Shown in pieces: positions 53,931 to 64,000 of a stretch of 64,000 nt of DNA (position 1 is the first letter of the stretch; each line of letters opens with the position of its first letter). The DNA comes from Verticillium longisporum (Eukaryota; Ascomycota; Sordariomycetes; Glomerellales; Plectosphaerellaceae): assembly GCA_019188255.1 (NCBI GenBank), contig JAETXT010000012.1:124001-188000 (forward strand), given 5' to 3'. The translations under genes and the position numbers were made by a program. The notes below the pieces were generated by a model. It was given only the letters and a program-made list of their open reading frames with translations. It was not told the origin of the DNA and did not search any database.

Positions 53931-54715
53931 ATGCATACCCAGGTCGTCAAGCCCCCTCGACCGGCTAGAGTCGGACTGCCGGATCATCTCAACCTCGACA
54001 ACAAAGCAGCGCCGGCAGCCGAACCGCCGTTAGGCACTATGACAAGCGGTCCGCTAGTGCGCAAATTGAACTCTAAGGAACGGCGTAAGGAGCAACGGCG
54101 CAAGCAGCAGCGGAAGGAGGAGCGGCAGCGACGCGCTGATGCCGCAGATATCGCTGCGGCATTGGCGACAGCTTCGAAAAGACAATGCGTTCGGCCCAAC
54201 GAGGGGCCTAAGCTACACCCTATAGTGTTGAACTTCGCGGGCATCATGGCAAAGCTGTCGGGCGTGCCCCACTACCCCCTCCAGCCGGCCCGTTCTATAC
54301 CGCTTCCGACCAGCTGGTGGGCGTTCTTCGGAAGCTCATCCACACCTGGGACATCGACTGCGCGCTATGCAGGCTCCATTACAAGGCCCCCGACACGACG
54401 ACGCACCGATTGGAGAACTGCGACTGTCTGGATGAGTCTTCCGATGCGCGGTGCTGGCTCACAATGTTCAAGTCGTACCACGCATCCTGCAACGGCAAAG
54501 GCTCTCGGTGCTCGGAGTGCCTCTTCCCATCAACACTCTGCTTGCGTACGGTGTATCGCGAAGATATGGACGAGGAGTACGGCCACGAAAAGGAGGCACG
54601 CGAAAACTGGGGCGTCATCTACATGGAGGCACAATGTGACTGGGTCAAGGTCATTCAAAGGTTCGTGTCTGGTTGCATGGTCGTCGGGGATGCCTCGAAC
54701 GCTGCGGCGGCATAA
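53931..54715 (+). CDS. Basic/Cys-cluster protein, transposon-helicase-type zinc region, one frame break
   Basis: N-half: KLNSKERRKEQRRKQQRKEE, a very basic helix. C-half from 54317: WDIDCALCRLHYKAPDTTTH, then ENCDC, a Cys-His stretch, KGSRCSECLFPSTLC, and NWGVIYMEAQCDWVKVIQRF. The layout C-x2-C...C-x-C...C-x2-C...C with a W-x(n)-C-x-W end resembles the zinc region that ends large fungal helicase-like genes of Crypton or OrsD type, named here from pattern only. The halves join if one C is added to C5 at 54275-54279 (PPPAGPFYTASDQL). A third frame from 54718 to 54900 (MGWQDWQGLRENGPNHIQCW) probably continues the gene. Confidence 0.45.
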
Positions 54716-54900
54716 GCGTTCTTGGGTCAGCTGCGCTGGACCATATGGGCTGGCAGGATTGGCAGGGTCTGAGAGAGAACGGCCCTAACCATATCCAATG
54801 CTGGCTCCAAGAGATGGACGAAATCAGTGGGCTGCGTTGCCCACGGCTGTTGAAGCTTTTCTGGTTCCTAGCGCACGTTGCCGCTTGTGTTGTCAGGTAA

Positions 54901-56657
54901 TACGTGACAAGTCTATGCTGTAATGGACGAGCACCGCTCGAAATACTCTGCAAGCACTTCCTTCGGCATTCCGCATGTAATTGTCACAACCGACCTTGCC
55001 CATGCAGGGGCTACCACCGTACGCACAAAGAAAGCAACTGTGCAAGATGTGCGTGCGCGGTGTCGCGACGGGTCTAGTGCGCAAGGTCAGGGCGATTCAG
55101 GCCGAGCTGGAAGCTGCTGTTGTGGAGGTCCGCCATAAGCGGTGTGAGAGGGCAAAATACACCGCTCGAGCGGGAAAAGGCATCTTTTCCCACGCCTTGA
55201 TGCGTCAGCCGCGTGATATTGTAAACTCCGAATAAATCCAAAGGACTATTAAAACACCGAATGAAGATTCCGCAACCTCTTCTCGCATTCTTTCTGATGG
55301 CAGAAACTTCGGCTCTTACGCCAGCATCCATCCTCTCCGTCGGTCGCAATGTCGCTCTTCCTGCGCTGCCCTTGCCTGAGATGTCCAGGGCGAACATCCA
55401 GGCTACCTTAGCCCTCTTGGCGGAGAAGACCAAGTTTGTGATGATGATCGTTTGGGCTCGGTCGTTGCACGGCGTGGAAATGGCCCCGGTTCAAATTTTG
55501 TGGGCGGCGATGCTGTCGTCCGTAGACGCGTCATGTTTCGCGGCGTGCTCTTGATGGTTTCGGTGGTCGGGGCCTGCTCTGAGGGCACAACGGGCCTCCA
55601 CGGGTCTCAATTCAATGCTGGGGGAAGCATTGGGATCCATGGAGGCCATTGCGACCACAAGCAGGCGTATTTCGGGGCTGTCGCTTCCTTCGATTTCAAA
55701 AGTTCCGTTCTCGCTATTGGTGATGTTTTAGGCGCAAGGTCTTAGTCGCTTGTTAAGATACGTGTGCCTGATGCGTGATCATGTGATGACTCTTGGCGCA
55801 AGCCATTAGTGCAAGCCTCAATCAGCCCCGGTTGTGTGGCGCAGCGATGCCGATCAAGAACCAGCCCCGCAGCTAAGGCTGCGTTGCCTGATTGGCCACC
55901 GCAATATTGGAGTTGAAGCCTCTGATTGGAACGATTCATAAGGTGCCATTCTTGCGCTTGCCCAATACATCGAGGGTCGGTTGTCTCAGGACGGCTTGAG
56001 TTCGTGAGGGGAACACAGCCCGTTTCCCCTCACCATGAGGCCAATCAGATGGCCAGAGGTTCGTGCGTCAGGCTGCCAGCTGTGACGACATGGACGAACC
56101 TCTTGGCTGCTTATCCTTCTCGGTCTCTCGAGTGGTTCTAACTGGCCAAACGACGCCAGGGGTTTCTCACATCTGGCGCCAGTGGTCTGCGCTCCGTCTT
56201 CTCCAGGAACCTACCAAGAGCTTCGACATCCAACGATCTCGCAGCTGGCGCGTGGTGTCGCGACATCTGCGAAGCCCCGGCCGTCAGCACAGCACACGAC
56301 GACTGCAGGCTGTAATGGACAAGTTACCCCTCAACGTATCAGGACCTGAAAGTGAGGGAATGGACCGTGGGGGAGCCGTGCACGCGAATCAGAGGTACGA
56401 GTAGTTGGTGCCCGAAGGGATCCACCAACAGGTAGTAAGATTCGGGTCTTTGTCGATAGCCTGAACGGCAAGGAATAATTGACCTTCTTTTCGAGGAGAC
56501 TCCATTTGTTTTGGTGGACAAAAACGCGTTACGAGGAAGATAGTCGCGTGGTCGCGGTTGGGTGGCCCACCCACTTGTCTGGGCCACCCACTTATCATGT
56601 ACGTTATAGCCTGCCGTAGTGGAGGTCGCGCCGCCGACGGGACTCCCAGCTCGCAAG
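54901..56657. other. Long region without a supportable gene
   Basis: About 1.75 kb. ORFs of 60-120 codons occur in all frames. A plus ORF at 55261-55554 starts with a hydrophobic N-terminus but has no further support, and its antisense ORF is equally long. No repeat is evident. Confidence 0.35.
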
Positions 56658-59173
56658 ATGGGCCAACGACACCAGCTCTTCGTCATCGCCCGTGTCGGCA
56701 ACTACTATCGCCCACTCGCCGCGATCCACCACCAATGGCTCTACGGCGTGTCGGCCTTGCGTTCATGTCGTCGACTCCTCCGCATCTTCTCGGACCCGAG
56801 CAACCGAATCGCCCTCAAGCACGAGCTGTATCTCGCCGTCGACTTCTTCCAGAAGAGAGGTCCTCCCCCAGCGACCCCCGGAGTTCGAGGATCCTGAAAG
56901 GACAGCTTGTCCCTTTCCTTTCATCACCACATGTCTGGCCGTTGGTGCGGCTTACAACTTTGATCTGGGCCGGGTCGATACGATTCACGAACTGGCCTTC
57001 GACACAGGCTTCGATCAAGGCGACAACAATGATGGTATCACTGTGCTGGACATCACCGATTTGGTTGATGTCCGCTACTGCTTTGTGAATCTGTTTGGTT
57101 AGTCACCTGGTACAGTTTTACCTTGACTGTATCTTGGCCTCGAATTCGAGAGCCATAAAAGTTACATGGATCAGCCTTTGGACCCTGGCTCGGGTTTCGA
57201 CTTTGAGCCTTTACTAATTCTCTTTAGGTCACGTTCGTGATTTCGAAACTGATAGTAAGGTAGGTACAACGGTGATGGATAGCAAGACTGTCAAATTCCC
57301 ACGCAGGCATGGGTTAATGACCGTCTTGGGTAGGCCATCATCTCTATTCCCTCACTTCTGATTCGGAATACTGACGGTGACCAAGGTTCCCTCGCATAAT
57401 TCGTTATTTTCAATGATTCCACGTGCATCTCAACATTTTCACAGGGGCCTCTCGTGATAACACTCCCTTAACGGGGCGAGAATACCTCAAAGGGTACTAC
57501 GATGTGACCAGTGAGATGGTGCAGAACAACATTGCCATCATTGAGGGGCTCGAAAAGTCGCCTCTCGTCGAAACCAAAGCACTTTCCGGTATATTGATTC
57601 CCAGAGCCTAAAGTCTGCATCCTCGACTACCATACCTTCCCACTAACCCTCTCCAGAAACCTGGCCATGGGGTGAATGGGACGCGGATCGCCCCGTGGCA
57701 GACACAATCAACACCGGACCGCACACTCAACCCCAGACTCTAGGCCCGACCCATTCTCTCAGAGATCTGGCTGCCGCTCAACTGTTCAGTCGCCTCCTCG
57801 CGACCGAAGACGATTTTGAACCCTCCATCCTTGACGAAGTCCGAGACCTGCCGGGCTTTCAGAAAGTGCTGAGGGAACACCTCCTCTGCCACTCGAAACA
57901 GGTCGGCCCAGCACAGACTTCGAGCCATTTACTCCAGCTGGCCTACGCTGGTGAAGACCTGCTGGAGTGGAACTCCTATGTGAATCTCACGGCCGAAGCA
58001 ATCAAGGTCGCCCTTACGTCAGACGCACTGAAAAGCGCCACAGGGATCATCCTCACGATACAACGTCATGTTTCGCCCGCAGAACTCGTCGAGGCTCTCT
58101 CATCTCTTGATAGCCTCCACGCGCTACAGGTCCTGGACCGACCAGACCGCAAAGACGAACAGAGCAGCAACCAGTTGTTTGAGGCTCTTTCCAAGTCAAC
58201 ACATCCCCTGGCCATCAAGAAGCTCACACTCTCTGGCCTCTATGCTAACGGTATTCGCCAGAATATTTGGCGACCATGTCGGGATAACCCGGTGACCTTG
58301 GAACCATATCCACTGGTGCAACTTCTCGTGGCCCACGAAGGGAAAGACGGCGACATGCTGAAGTCGCTCGGCGGGGCTTTGGAGTCCTTCTGCCTCGGAG
58401 ATGCTGCTTTAACCCCAGTCAAAGTTGCCACTGGCCTTTTCCAATACCTCATGACAGAAGTTCAAAGCTGGCCTATTCGCAATGGGACAGGTTTGGCCGT
58501 CGCCCACTGCTTCTCATGCAGCCCACCGGCCCTTGGCAGTGATTCAGTGGAGATTGCACCACTCCCGGCTGAGACCTACAAAATCGCCAAGGCGGCATGC
58601 CACTCGAGCGGCTTTGGAGGTTTGTATTCTAAGCTGCGCGACCTGACCCCTCGTGCCTGGACGGCGGTTGTTTCCGAGTCAAAGGACACTCACGACGCCA
58701 ATGGTGTGACAACACAAACAACACACTTGCAATTCAAGTATGCATTTATACGCTCTAAGAAGGCTATCCCAGTCGACCCAGAAACCCGGCGAGGCTCTGA
58801 TATCCAGCCATCTGAGATCGAAGTTGTTGATCTAGCGGGTTTCCTTCACTTGACCGCGCCTGAAATCGACACGAGCAAGCTTGCCCACCATTTTGATGAG
58901 CTTGACGCGGCCGTCGTACGCGCTACCGATGAAAGAAACCGCATCACCACTCCGCAGCACATCCCACTCTTGTCTCTTTTGAGCCCCGAGGAAGCATGCC
59001 GCTTGTTGAATCAATTCGTTGCTTCGGTGCCGGAAGTGCAGGAGGCTTGCGTGCGAATCAGCAGATGGGGCGGAGGTAAAAATATTTTCATATGCCTGAA
59101 CTTGGAATCAGAGCTAATCGGTTCCTCTGTAGGACACTGGATACTCGACCTTGGATTCAACCACGATGGATAA
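56658..59173 (+). CDS. MGQRHQ-type uncharacterised fungal protein, multi-exon, one frame break
   Basis: Start MGQRHQLFVIARVGNYYRPL, a signature of a fungal family of unknown role. The first exon to about 57105 has one break at C5 56875-56879 (one C too many), giving PPPATPEFEDPERTACPFPF, then FDQGDNNDGITVLDITDL. Small exons follow (VRDFETDSK near 57229-57262, AWVNDRLG near 57306-57331, and SRDNTPLTGREYLKGYYDV at 57447-57588). A clean 68-nt intron at 57589-57656 (branch CACTAAC) joins ALS to ETWPWGEWDADR. The last exon ends at 59173. The C-half has repeats reminiscent of leucine-rich units (LQVLDRPDRKDE, LTLSGLYANGIRQ) and ends WILDLGFNHDG. The phase of the middle exons is not fully resolved. 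Confidence 0.65.
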
Positions 59174-59239
59174 TCCCACATGGCAATGGCTCTGATGGCA
59201 AAGTAGCATGGACTCGTTGATGACGGGACTCCTTGGATC

Positions 59240-61660
59240 AGTGCACACACACACACAAACACAAATTTATTACGCCTGGTGGCCAGTGGGCCAATAAAGC
59301 ACTATCTGCTTTGTACATGATCTCTTCCTTCGAGATGCCTCAAGATCTCAAAAGCCCATACAGTCTTCCTTCCATCTTTGCCTTGTGCGTTTCCATTTCT
59401 TCGCTGGGGTCTCGTAGGTTACTGTACCAATACCCTCACGTACCGGGTCCTGATAGTGGCCTATGGTGGATGGATGGATGTATTACGCCCGTTAGAGTCA
59501 TGGGCAACTGCTGCTTAAATACATACTCCCTTCCGTCACGCATCTTTCGCTACTCGTCCAGCCGTTACATAATTTCCTGCTTCTTTTCCTCCTTGTGCAT
59601 GGTCTCTTGTCGCCAAGTTCTCGTGGGGTTAGTAGCAAGTTGTCCGTGAAGGCGTCTTCTCCAGGTGCCCAGCTTCCTATCTTCAGCCGCTGGCGCGAAC
59701 CTGCTGTCGTGGCACGAGGTGGATGGGTTAGTATGAGAGAGGGTGAGTGCGGTTGTGGGTGGGTTAAGTCGTCTGCCGTCCTTCGTCAAGCCGTGCTGTT
59801 GCTATGGCGTGTTTGATGGTCGCCTGCACTGCTGCCATGTCAGGTGTCCAATCGTCCGCATCCGTCCGTGCCTTCCCTCCCAGGTGGAAGGACAGACTGC
59901 CTGTTCTCGCGCCAGTCTCTTGCTGCATCTCTACCCGTTGCGAGGTCCATCTCGTGCATCGGAAGAGAAAATGGTCTGCTGTTTCTACGGCCTGTCCGCA
60001 AGGGCATTTGTTAGAGGGTGCTGCGCCAATCCTCCACAGGTAACCGTTCAGTCGTATCATCCCCGTTCGTAGTTGTGCGAGCACTCTCGCTTGGGCTGCC
60101 GTCAGCGCATCGTATATCCTACGCGTGTGCTTTCCCGGTAGTGCCGTGCCGATTCTCTTGGAGTATTTGCCCACTTCGTCTGGTAGGGTCTGGCAGTCTG
60201 CTTGGTCCTTTCTCGCTGCCGCGAGCGTGGTTGATGCCGCCCGGTACGGACTTCTCACCGGCAGCTTCTGCGGGTTCGCGCTTCGTTTGGCTGCTCCCTT
60301 CGCTGTTCGCGTGAGGTCTCCTTCGGTCCCAGTGGGAATCCAGCGGATCGAGACGCTGTTTCCCTGCTACGTAGCTTGCCGATGGTGGCATAGATGCGCC
60401 GTATGTCTTCCTGTCCCGACTGGTGGTGTGGTCGGCTGACCGCTTGCGTTGCTGCCTTGTTCCTGGTGAGTATCGTGATGTTGCCGTATTGGAGCTGTAA
60501 CGGCAGCGCGTCCAGCGCTCTGCTCATGGCTGCAAGCTCGGCCGTGAATGGGTTTTGCTCATCCCGTGTGCCCAGCGTGGCCGCCACCATGAGCTGGGCG
60601 GTCCTCGAGGGCCGGAGAACTCCGCCGGATGCCGACCATTTCGCCCCTGATTGACGTGCTCGTAACGATGACGGTGCGACCTCTCCCCCGCCCCTTTCGA
60701 GGGCTTCTGCTGCGTCCTCGTCCTGGATTCTCTCCACTCGTTCTTGCCACGGACCGAGCGCGAATGGGCAGATGACTTCCAGATTGTCGATCGGTACTCC
60801 CTCGTGTGACGCGGCGTGTCGCTGTAAAGGTGACGTGAACCGCTTCGTCATCCGCCTCTCCGTGGCTGCCAGAGGATGGTTGTCCGGGAGTGTGTTCAGG
60901 TTCACCCAGAACGTCGTGGCCCGCCTTGCCAGACAATCTTGACCCTGCTCACATTCTTCGGATCCACCGTCACCGCCTTGCACCTCCAACTGCAGTCCCC
61001 TTTCTTTGTCCTTATTTCCTTTTCCACCGCCGTCCTGACAGTGCCAGCGTTCACTTTGTTCTTGTCCGTCTCCTCCACGCGGGATGCGTCGATCGTGCAG
61101 AAGAGTCTGTCGGTGAAGCTGGAAGGCGTCGAGTTCATCGAGGTGACGGTTCGTAGGTGGCTGGGCTAGCTCGTCGATGGGGAGCTGGCGATGTCCGCGT
61201 AAGATGGGATCGGGCTACTCTGTCCCGAGTCGACCGCCTTGACAGCGTCGTGTCTCTCCTGCATCTTTTGGACCTCTACCACCCCTTGCGCCTCGGTCGT
61301 TCGCAGTTCGGCTTTGATCGTGCCGATCTCGTCTTTGATCGCGCCAATCTCCTTCTTGACCGCGCCAAACTCGTCCTTGACTCTTCGCAGCTCGTCGCTG
61401 ACTGCTCGTAGCTCTTGATTGAGCAGACGGTTGTCTTCGTGCATGGACTCGCAAATGGCCATCTGCGCCTGCCCCGCCTCAAGGGCGGTCTTGAGGAGCC
61501 CATTGTGCTCTTTCATCTGTTCTTGCAAGGCTTCGAGCGTCGAGTTGTTGTCCAACCATCCGACCTTCGATCGAGAACAAAACTCTGCATATTGAAATTT
61601 CGTGGGTCTATATGCAGAGTCTATCCAGCTCGCAACCTGAGGTACCATGATGAAGACGAC
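59240..61660 (-). mobile_element. LINE copy C, internally deleted
   Basis: The 3' end at left has (CA)n, then AAATTTATTACGCCTGGTGGCC. ORF2 C-terminus: 59764-60258 (CPCGQAVETADHFLFRC knuckle). RNase-H-like part: 60255-60989, joined to it if one G is added near 60362-60364. ORF1 coding at 60902-61138 (LFCTIDASRVEETDKNKVNA) and at 61166-61648 (coiled coil with ELRAVSDELRRVKDEFGAVK). ORF1 is cut after VKIVWQG and fused to the ORF2 RNase-H-like segment near 60930, so the endonuclease and RT are missing. The 5' end near 61660 is preserved. Confidence 0.8.
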
Positions 61661-61677
61661 GATAATAGCAGCAGTAG

Positions 61678-62343
61678 TCAGTGATTGTGGTGGCTTGATT
61701 GATTGCTAAATGGAATTCCGATTAGGATGTGACCACTCTTTGATCCGATCCGCAGCAATGCCTGGTCAGCGTCCAGAGACATTAATAATCCAGCATAACG
61801 TGGAGCACAACAATAGGGATTGCTTGGATGTTCCCTCCCTCTCCATCTCTTATTTCCAGCGAAGAACATCGTGTGAAGGATATCGTGCGAGTCAACTGTT
61901 TCCCCGCCGCCGCTGTCGCTGCCGTCCCAAGCTCCTGATTTAAGAAGGGCGAGATGACGAGGTCTGCAGGATGCTATGTCAGATAATATCCCAAGGAAGT
62001 GGTCATATTGGTGGTACAGCCACTTACCAATTCTGCGAATAAGTGCACTGAAGGCAGAGAACATGAGGACAGTCCGATCCACCTTCAGGGGGCCTATGCA
62101 GCCATCCATTCTGTTCCCTTGCTCGCCGCATTGGCAGCAAGTCCAGCCATTCCTTCTCAAATCTCTGAGATAACACTCTGGCTTGTCGCAGAGGCTCTCG
62201 TCGGCGACGGCAGTGATAGATCTAGCTCCTGAACACATGGAGTACTTGGCGGTACGCCGATTATAAGTCGCATCGGGGCAATAATCAGGGGCTGCGTATC
62301 TCTTGTGGCCGCATCGGAAGCGGCGGTAGGTTCGCCAACACAT
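61678..62343 (-). CDS. Cys-rich hypothetical protein
   Basis: Start chosen at 62343 (MCWRTYRRFRCGHKRYAAPD), a good match to a fungal family with a Cys/His zinc pattern: C-x6-RCGH, YCPDATYNRR, SMCSGAR, SLCDKPECYLRDLRRNGWTC and CQCGEQGNRMDGC. After PLKV an intron probably starts (GTGGAT); the remaining codons to 61678 are not clearly coding. Function unknown; likely a zinc-binding domain. Confidence 0.55.
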   Translation of the reverse strand: MCWRTYRRFRCGHKRYAAPDYCPDATYNRRTAKYSMCSGARSITAVADESLCDKPECYLRDLRRNGWTCCQCGEQGNRMDGCIGPLKVDRTVLMFSAFSALIRRIGKWLYHQYDHFLGILSDIASCRPRHLALLKSGAWDGSDSGGGETVDSHDILHTMFFAGNKRWRGREHPSNPYCCAPRYAGLLMSLDADQALLRIGSKSGHILIGIPFSNQSSHHNH

Positions 62344-62897
62344 GACTTGGACGTCCGAATGACTTGACGGTTTTCTTTTAGGGACAAAAGGGAGCAATTT
62401 GGAAAAGCTTAAGAATTGACACGGTGGGTTATGTTGGAGTTTCTGACGTCGAACCTGCGGTGTTAAGGCAGTACTTATAGTCTTCCAAGTGAAGCGACCT
62501 TCCTCCCAGAATGAACCCTACGGTAAGCGCCCGTAGCTGCAGTCTGACCCTCACGTTTCAACTCTGGAAGTCTTGGAGACCGAGAAAACGACCTCGTTTA
62601 ATTTGGGCTGCCAACCCGAAGTGTCGGAGCCAAAGCACTCGACATAATCGTATCAGCCATTCTGCTTATTGGTCTAATATGAGCACACGACCGTGCAGGC
62701 GCGCGCTCCTGTGCACGATGTGGAAGCTTCATATCTAATTTGAATTGCTGTTGGCATTCTATGTCGTTTGATTCGCTAAGCAAGCGCTGTTCTTCCTGAG
62801 TTGTCACATCTGCCCGTGGCAATAGGGATGACGACCAGGGTCTCGTGTTCATGTTGTTTCAACACCCGATAGCCGCCAATCTCTCACGAACAAGATC
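62344..62897. other. Intergenic region
   Basis: About 550 bases without a supportable gene. Confidence 0.35.
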
Positions 62898-63971
62898 CTA
62901 ATCGCCAATGAACTTCAGGATGTTGGCCAGGCCCTCTGCATCGCCAGTCAAGGTCCCAGCAGACTGTTTCTTTACCCATCCCTCAGTATACCCACCACCA
63001 AAATCGATGACCCATGCGTCATCATACTCGTCGATTAAGACGTTGTCTGCCTTAACATCACCCCAAATGACACCAGCCTTGTGCAAGACTTCGACGGTCG
63101 AGCAGACCTGGTTCTTCCATTTGTGCCTCAAAGCGATAGGTATATGTGGCTTCACGGCGCAAGCTAACGTCCTGGCTCTGCAGTTGATATACGTGAGCAG
63201 AAGCCCGAAAACCACACCTCTTTCGTCTCGCACCAAACCATGAAGGCGCGAAATTCGCGTCTCCGGGTCGAGCACTGCCTCGCTAATCTTTCGGTAGGTG
63301 GTCAGCTCGCGTTTCGCGGAGTGCTGGTCTCCGGGTCTGAGTAACTTGAGGAAGAATAACGTTAGGCCCCCAACCTGTTTGACTTTCTTGGGCAGCCTAG
63401 CGAGCGCTTCGTCGGGGTTTTCGGCGCAGATCGCAAGATCTGATGGCTGAAAACATTGCCATGCTGAACACAGATCAGCTGACAGGGCGATACCAAGTCC
63501 AATCCGCTGTTTGTCGGCCTTGGTCGTCTCGCATAGGCTTGGAGATAGCTCACCCGCCGCTATCACCAAAGTGTAGACCAACGTCTCCGCGAAGAAGAAA
63601 TCATGAAGGGTTGGTTCGACAAAGGCACCCGCGTCTTGTCCTGACAGGCTCCGAAGCACAGGTAGGAATGGTTCTATTACCCAGTCTTGAAAGTCGTCGA
63701 CTGTCTGGCCATCCAGTTCGCCTTCCTCTGCCACCTTGAGGAAAAAGAGGTATTGTTCTTTCAACTGAGATGAGTCTGAAAAGTGGTCCTCGAGTAGGCG
63801 AATGACGAGCCGGCTGCCATTGCACATGACAACAAATTCAGAGTCCGTATTGTGATCACTAAAGGTAAACTCCGTAACTTCGTAGCGAGGCGCATCCTCG
63901 TCGGCCCCGGGATCTGTCACAGGGGCGGATACGCAAGCGCCATGGCCTGTTTCAGGGCGTTGGTCGAGCAT
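62898..63971 (-). CDS. Atypical fungal protein kinase, 357 aa
   Basis: Single-exon gene with an intact frame, starting MLDQRPETGHGACVSAPVTD. The C-terminal domain has VLHKAGVIWGDVKADNVLID (catalytic loop with W-G-D for H-R-D, and N), then AWVIDFGGGYTEGW (DFG present) and a short ending (SAGTLTGDAEGLANILKFI). The N-terminal part holds a long region with DFQDWVIEPFLPVL and LKLLRPGDQHSAKRELTTYR; the canonical ATP-lysine segment is unclear. Belongs to a fungal kinase family whose substrates are unknown. Transcribed toward the Cys-rich gene. Confidence 0.75.
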   Translation of the reverse strand: MLDQRPETGHGACVSAPVTDPGADEDAPRYEVTEFTFSDHNTDSEFVVMCNGSRLVIRLLEDHFSDSSQLKEQYLFFLKVAEEGELDGQTVDDFQDWVIEPFLPVLRSLSGQDAGAFVEPTLHDFFFAETLVYTLVIAAGELSPSLCETTKADKQRIGLGIALSADLCSAWQCFQPSDLAICAENPDEALARLPKKVKQVGGLTLFFLKLLRPGDQHSAKRELTTYRKISEAVLDPETRISRLHGLVRDERGVVFGLLLTYINCRARTLACAVKPHIPIALRHKWKNQVCSTVEVLHKAGVIWGDVKADNVLIDEYDDAWVIDFGGGYTEGWVKKQSAGTLTGDAEGLANILKFIGD

Positions 63972-64000
63972 TAATTCTGGTGCCGGCTCGCGGTTGAGGG

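Noticed and set aside
55074..55554. Pair of long sense and antisense ORFs
   Set aside because: Both strands are equally open, no motif favours either; not called as a gene.
1787..60364. RIP as the cause of the frame breaks
   Set aside because: RIP makes base changes, not insertions or deletions; homopolymer-length changes do not fit it.
1..64000. CRISPR array, operon or bacterial origin
   Set aside because: No short direct repeats with unique spacers; spliced genes, TATA boxes and fungal families throughout.

Overview
The window is nuclear DNA of a filamentous ascomycete (Pezizomycotina; the gene families fit Sordariomycetes, perhaps Hypocreales, but the genus cannot be fixed). Evidence: 45-70 nt GT..AG introns with CTAAC-type branch points, TATA-like boxes, a FunK1-type kinase, a Gti1/Pac2 (WOPR) gene, an ankyrin array, OrsD/DUF3505-like protein, fungal LINEs with gag-like ORF1 and APE-RT ORF2, a BED/hAT transposase, and AT-rich tracts. 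Nothing is bacterial: no operons, no Shine-Dalgarno sites, no CRISPR.

Layout. 0-19 kb is the gene-rich left arm: FunK1 kinase, APH-type phosphotransferase, a small PhyH-like protein (-), a C2H2 zinc-finger protein (-), three micro-genes (27, 26 and 60 codons), an 88-91 bp palindromic tandem repeat, a family-2 glycosyltransferase, a broken Gti1/Pac2 gene (-), a convergent pair of unknown genes, a four-exon unknown gene and a CK1-like (pseudo)kinase. 19-25.5 kb is repeat-rich: a decayed tRNA-like gene with an adjacent hairpin, a truncated hAT transposase, an OrsD/DUF3505-like remnant (-), three copies of a perfect or near-perfect palindrome, then an AT-rich tract abutting a GC-rich one. 25.9-27.8 kb holds an intact SIM/Myb-SANT protein. 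27.8-46 kb is a transposon field: an internally deleted LINE, an ankyrin/Cys-rich protein, a nearly full LINE, a short LINE tail, a decayed membrane protein, a Cys-rich two-exon gene, and an integrase-type gene split by a second kind of retrotransposon with a clear 15-bp target duplication. 46.1-46.7 kb is a minisatellite. 46.8-64 kb is again gene-rich: a coiled-coil/nuclease-like/kinase fusion (-), an acidic SIM protein (-), a GATase-like protein, a Cys-cluster protein, a large MGQRHQ-type protein, another internally deleted LINE, a Cys-rich protein and an atypical kinase (-).

Two themes stand out. First, five kinase-fold genes sit in 64 kb, and two of them carry an N-terminal D...ExK nuclease-like region before the kinase. 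Second, many of the larger genes would be whole if a single base were added to or removed from one homopolymer run. I count fourteen such single-base sites in ten genes or elements. This looks more like sequence error than decay, although true decay is also present (nonsense codons, nested insertions, internal deletions).
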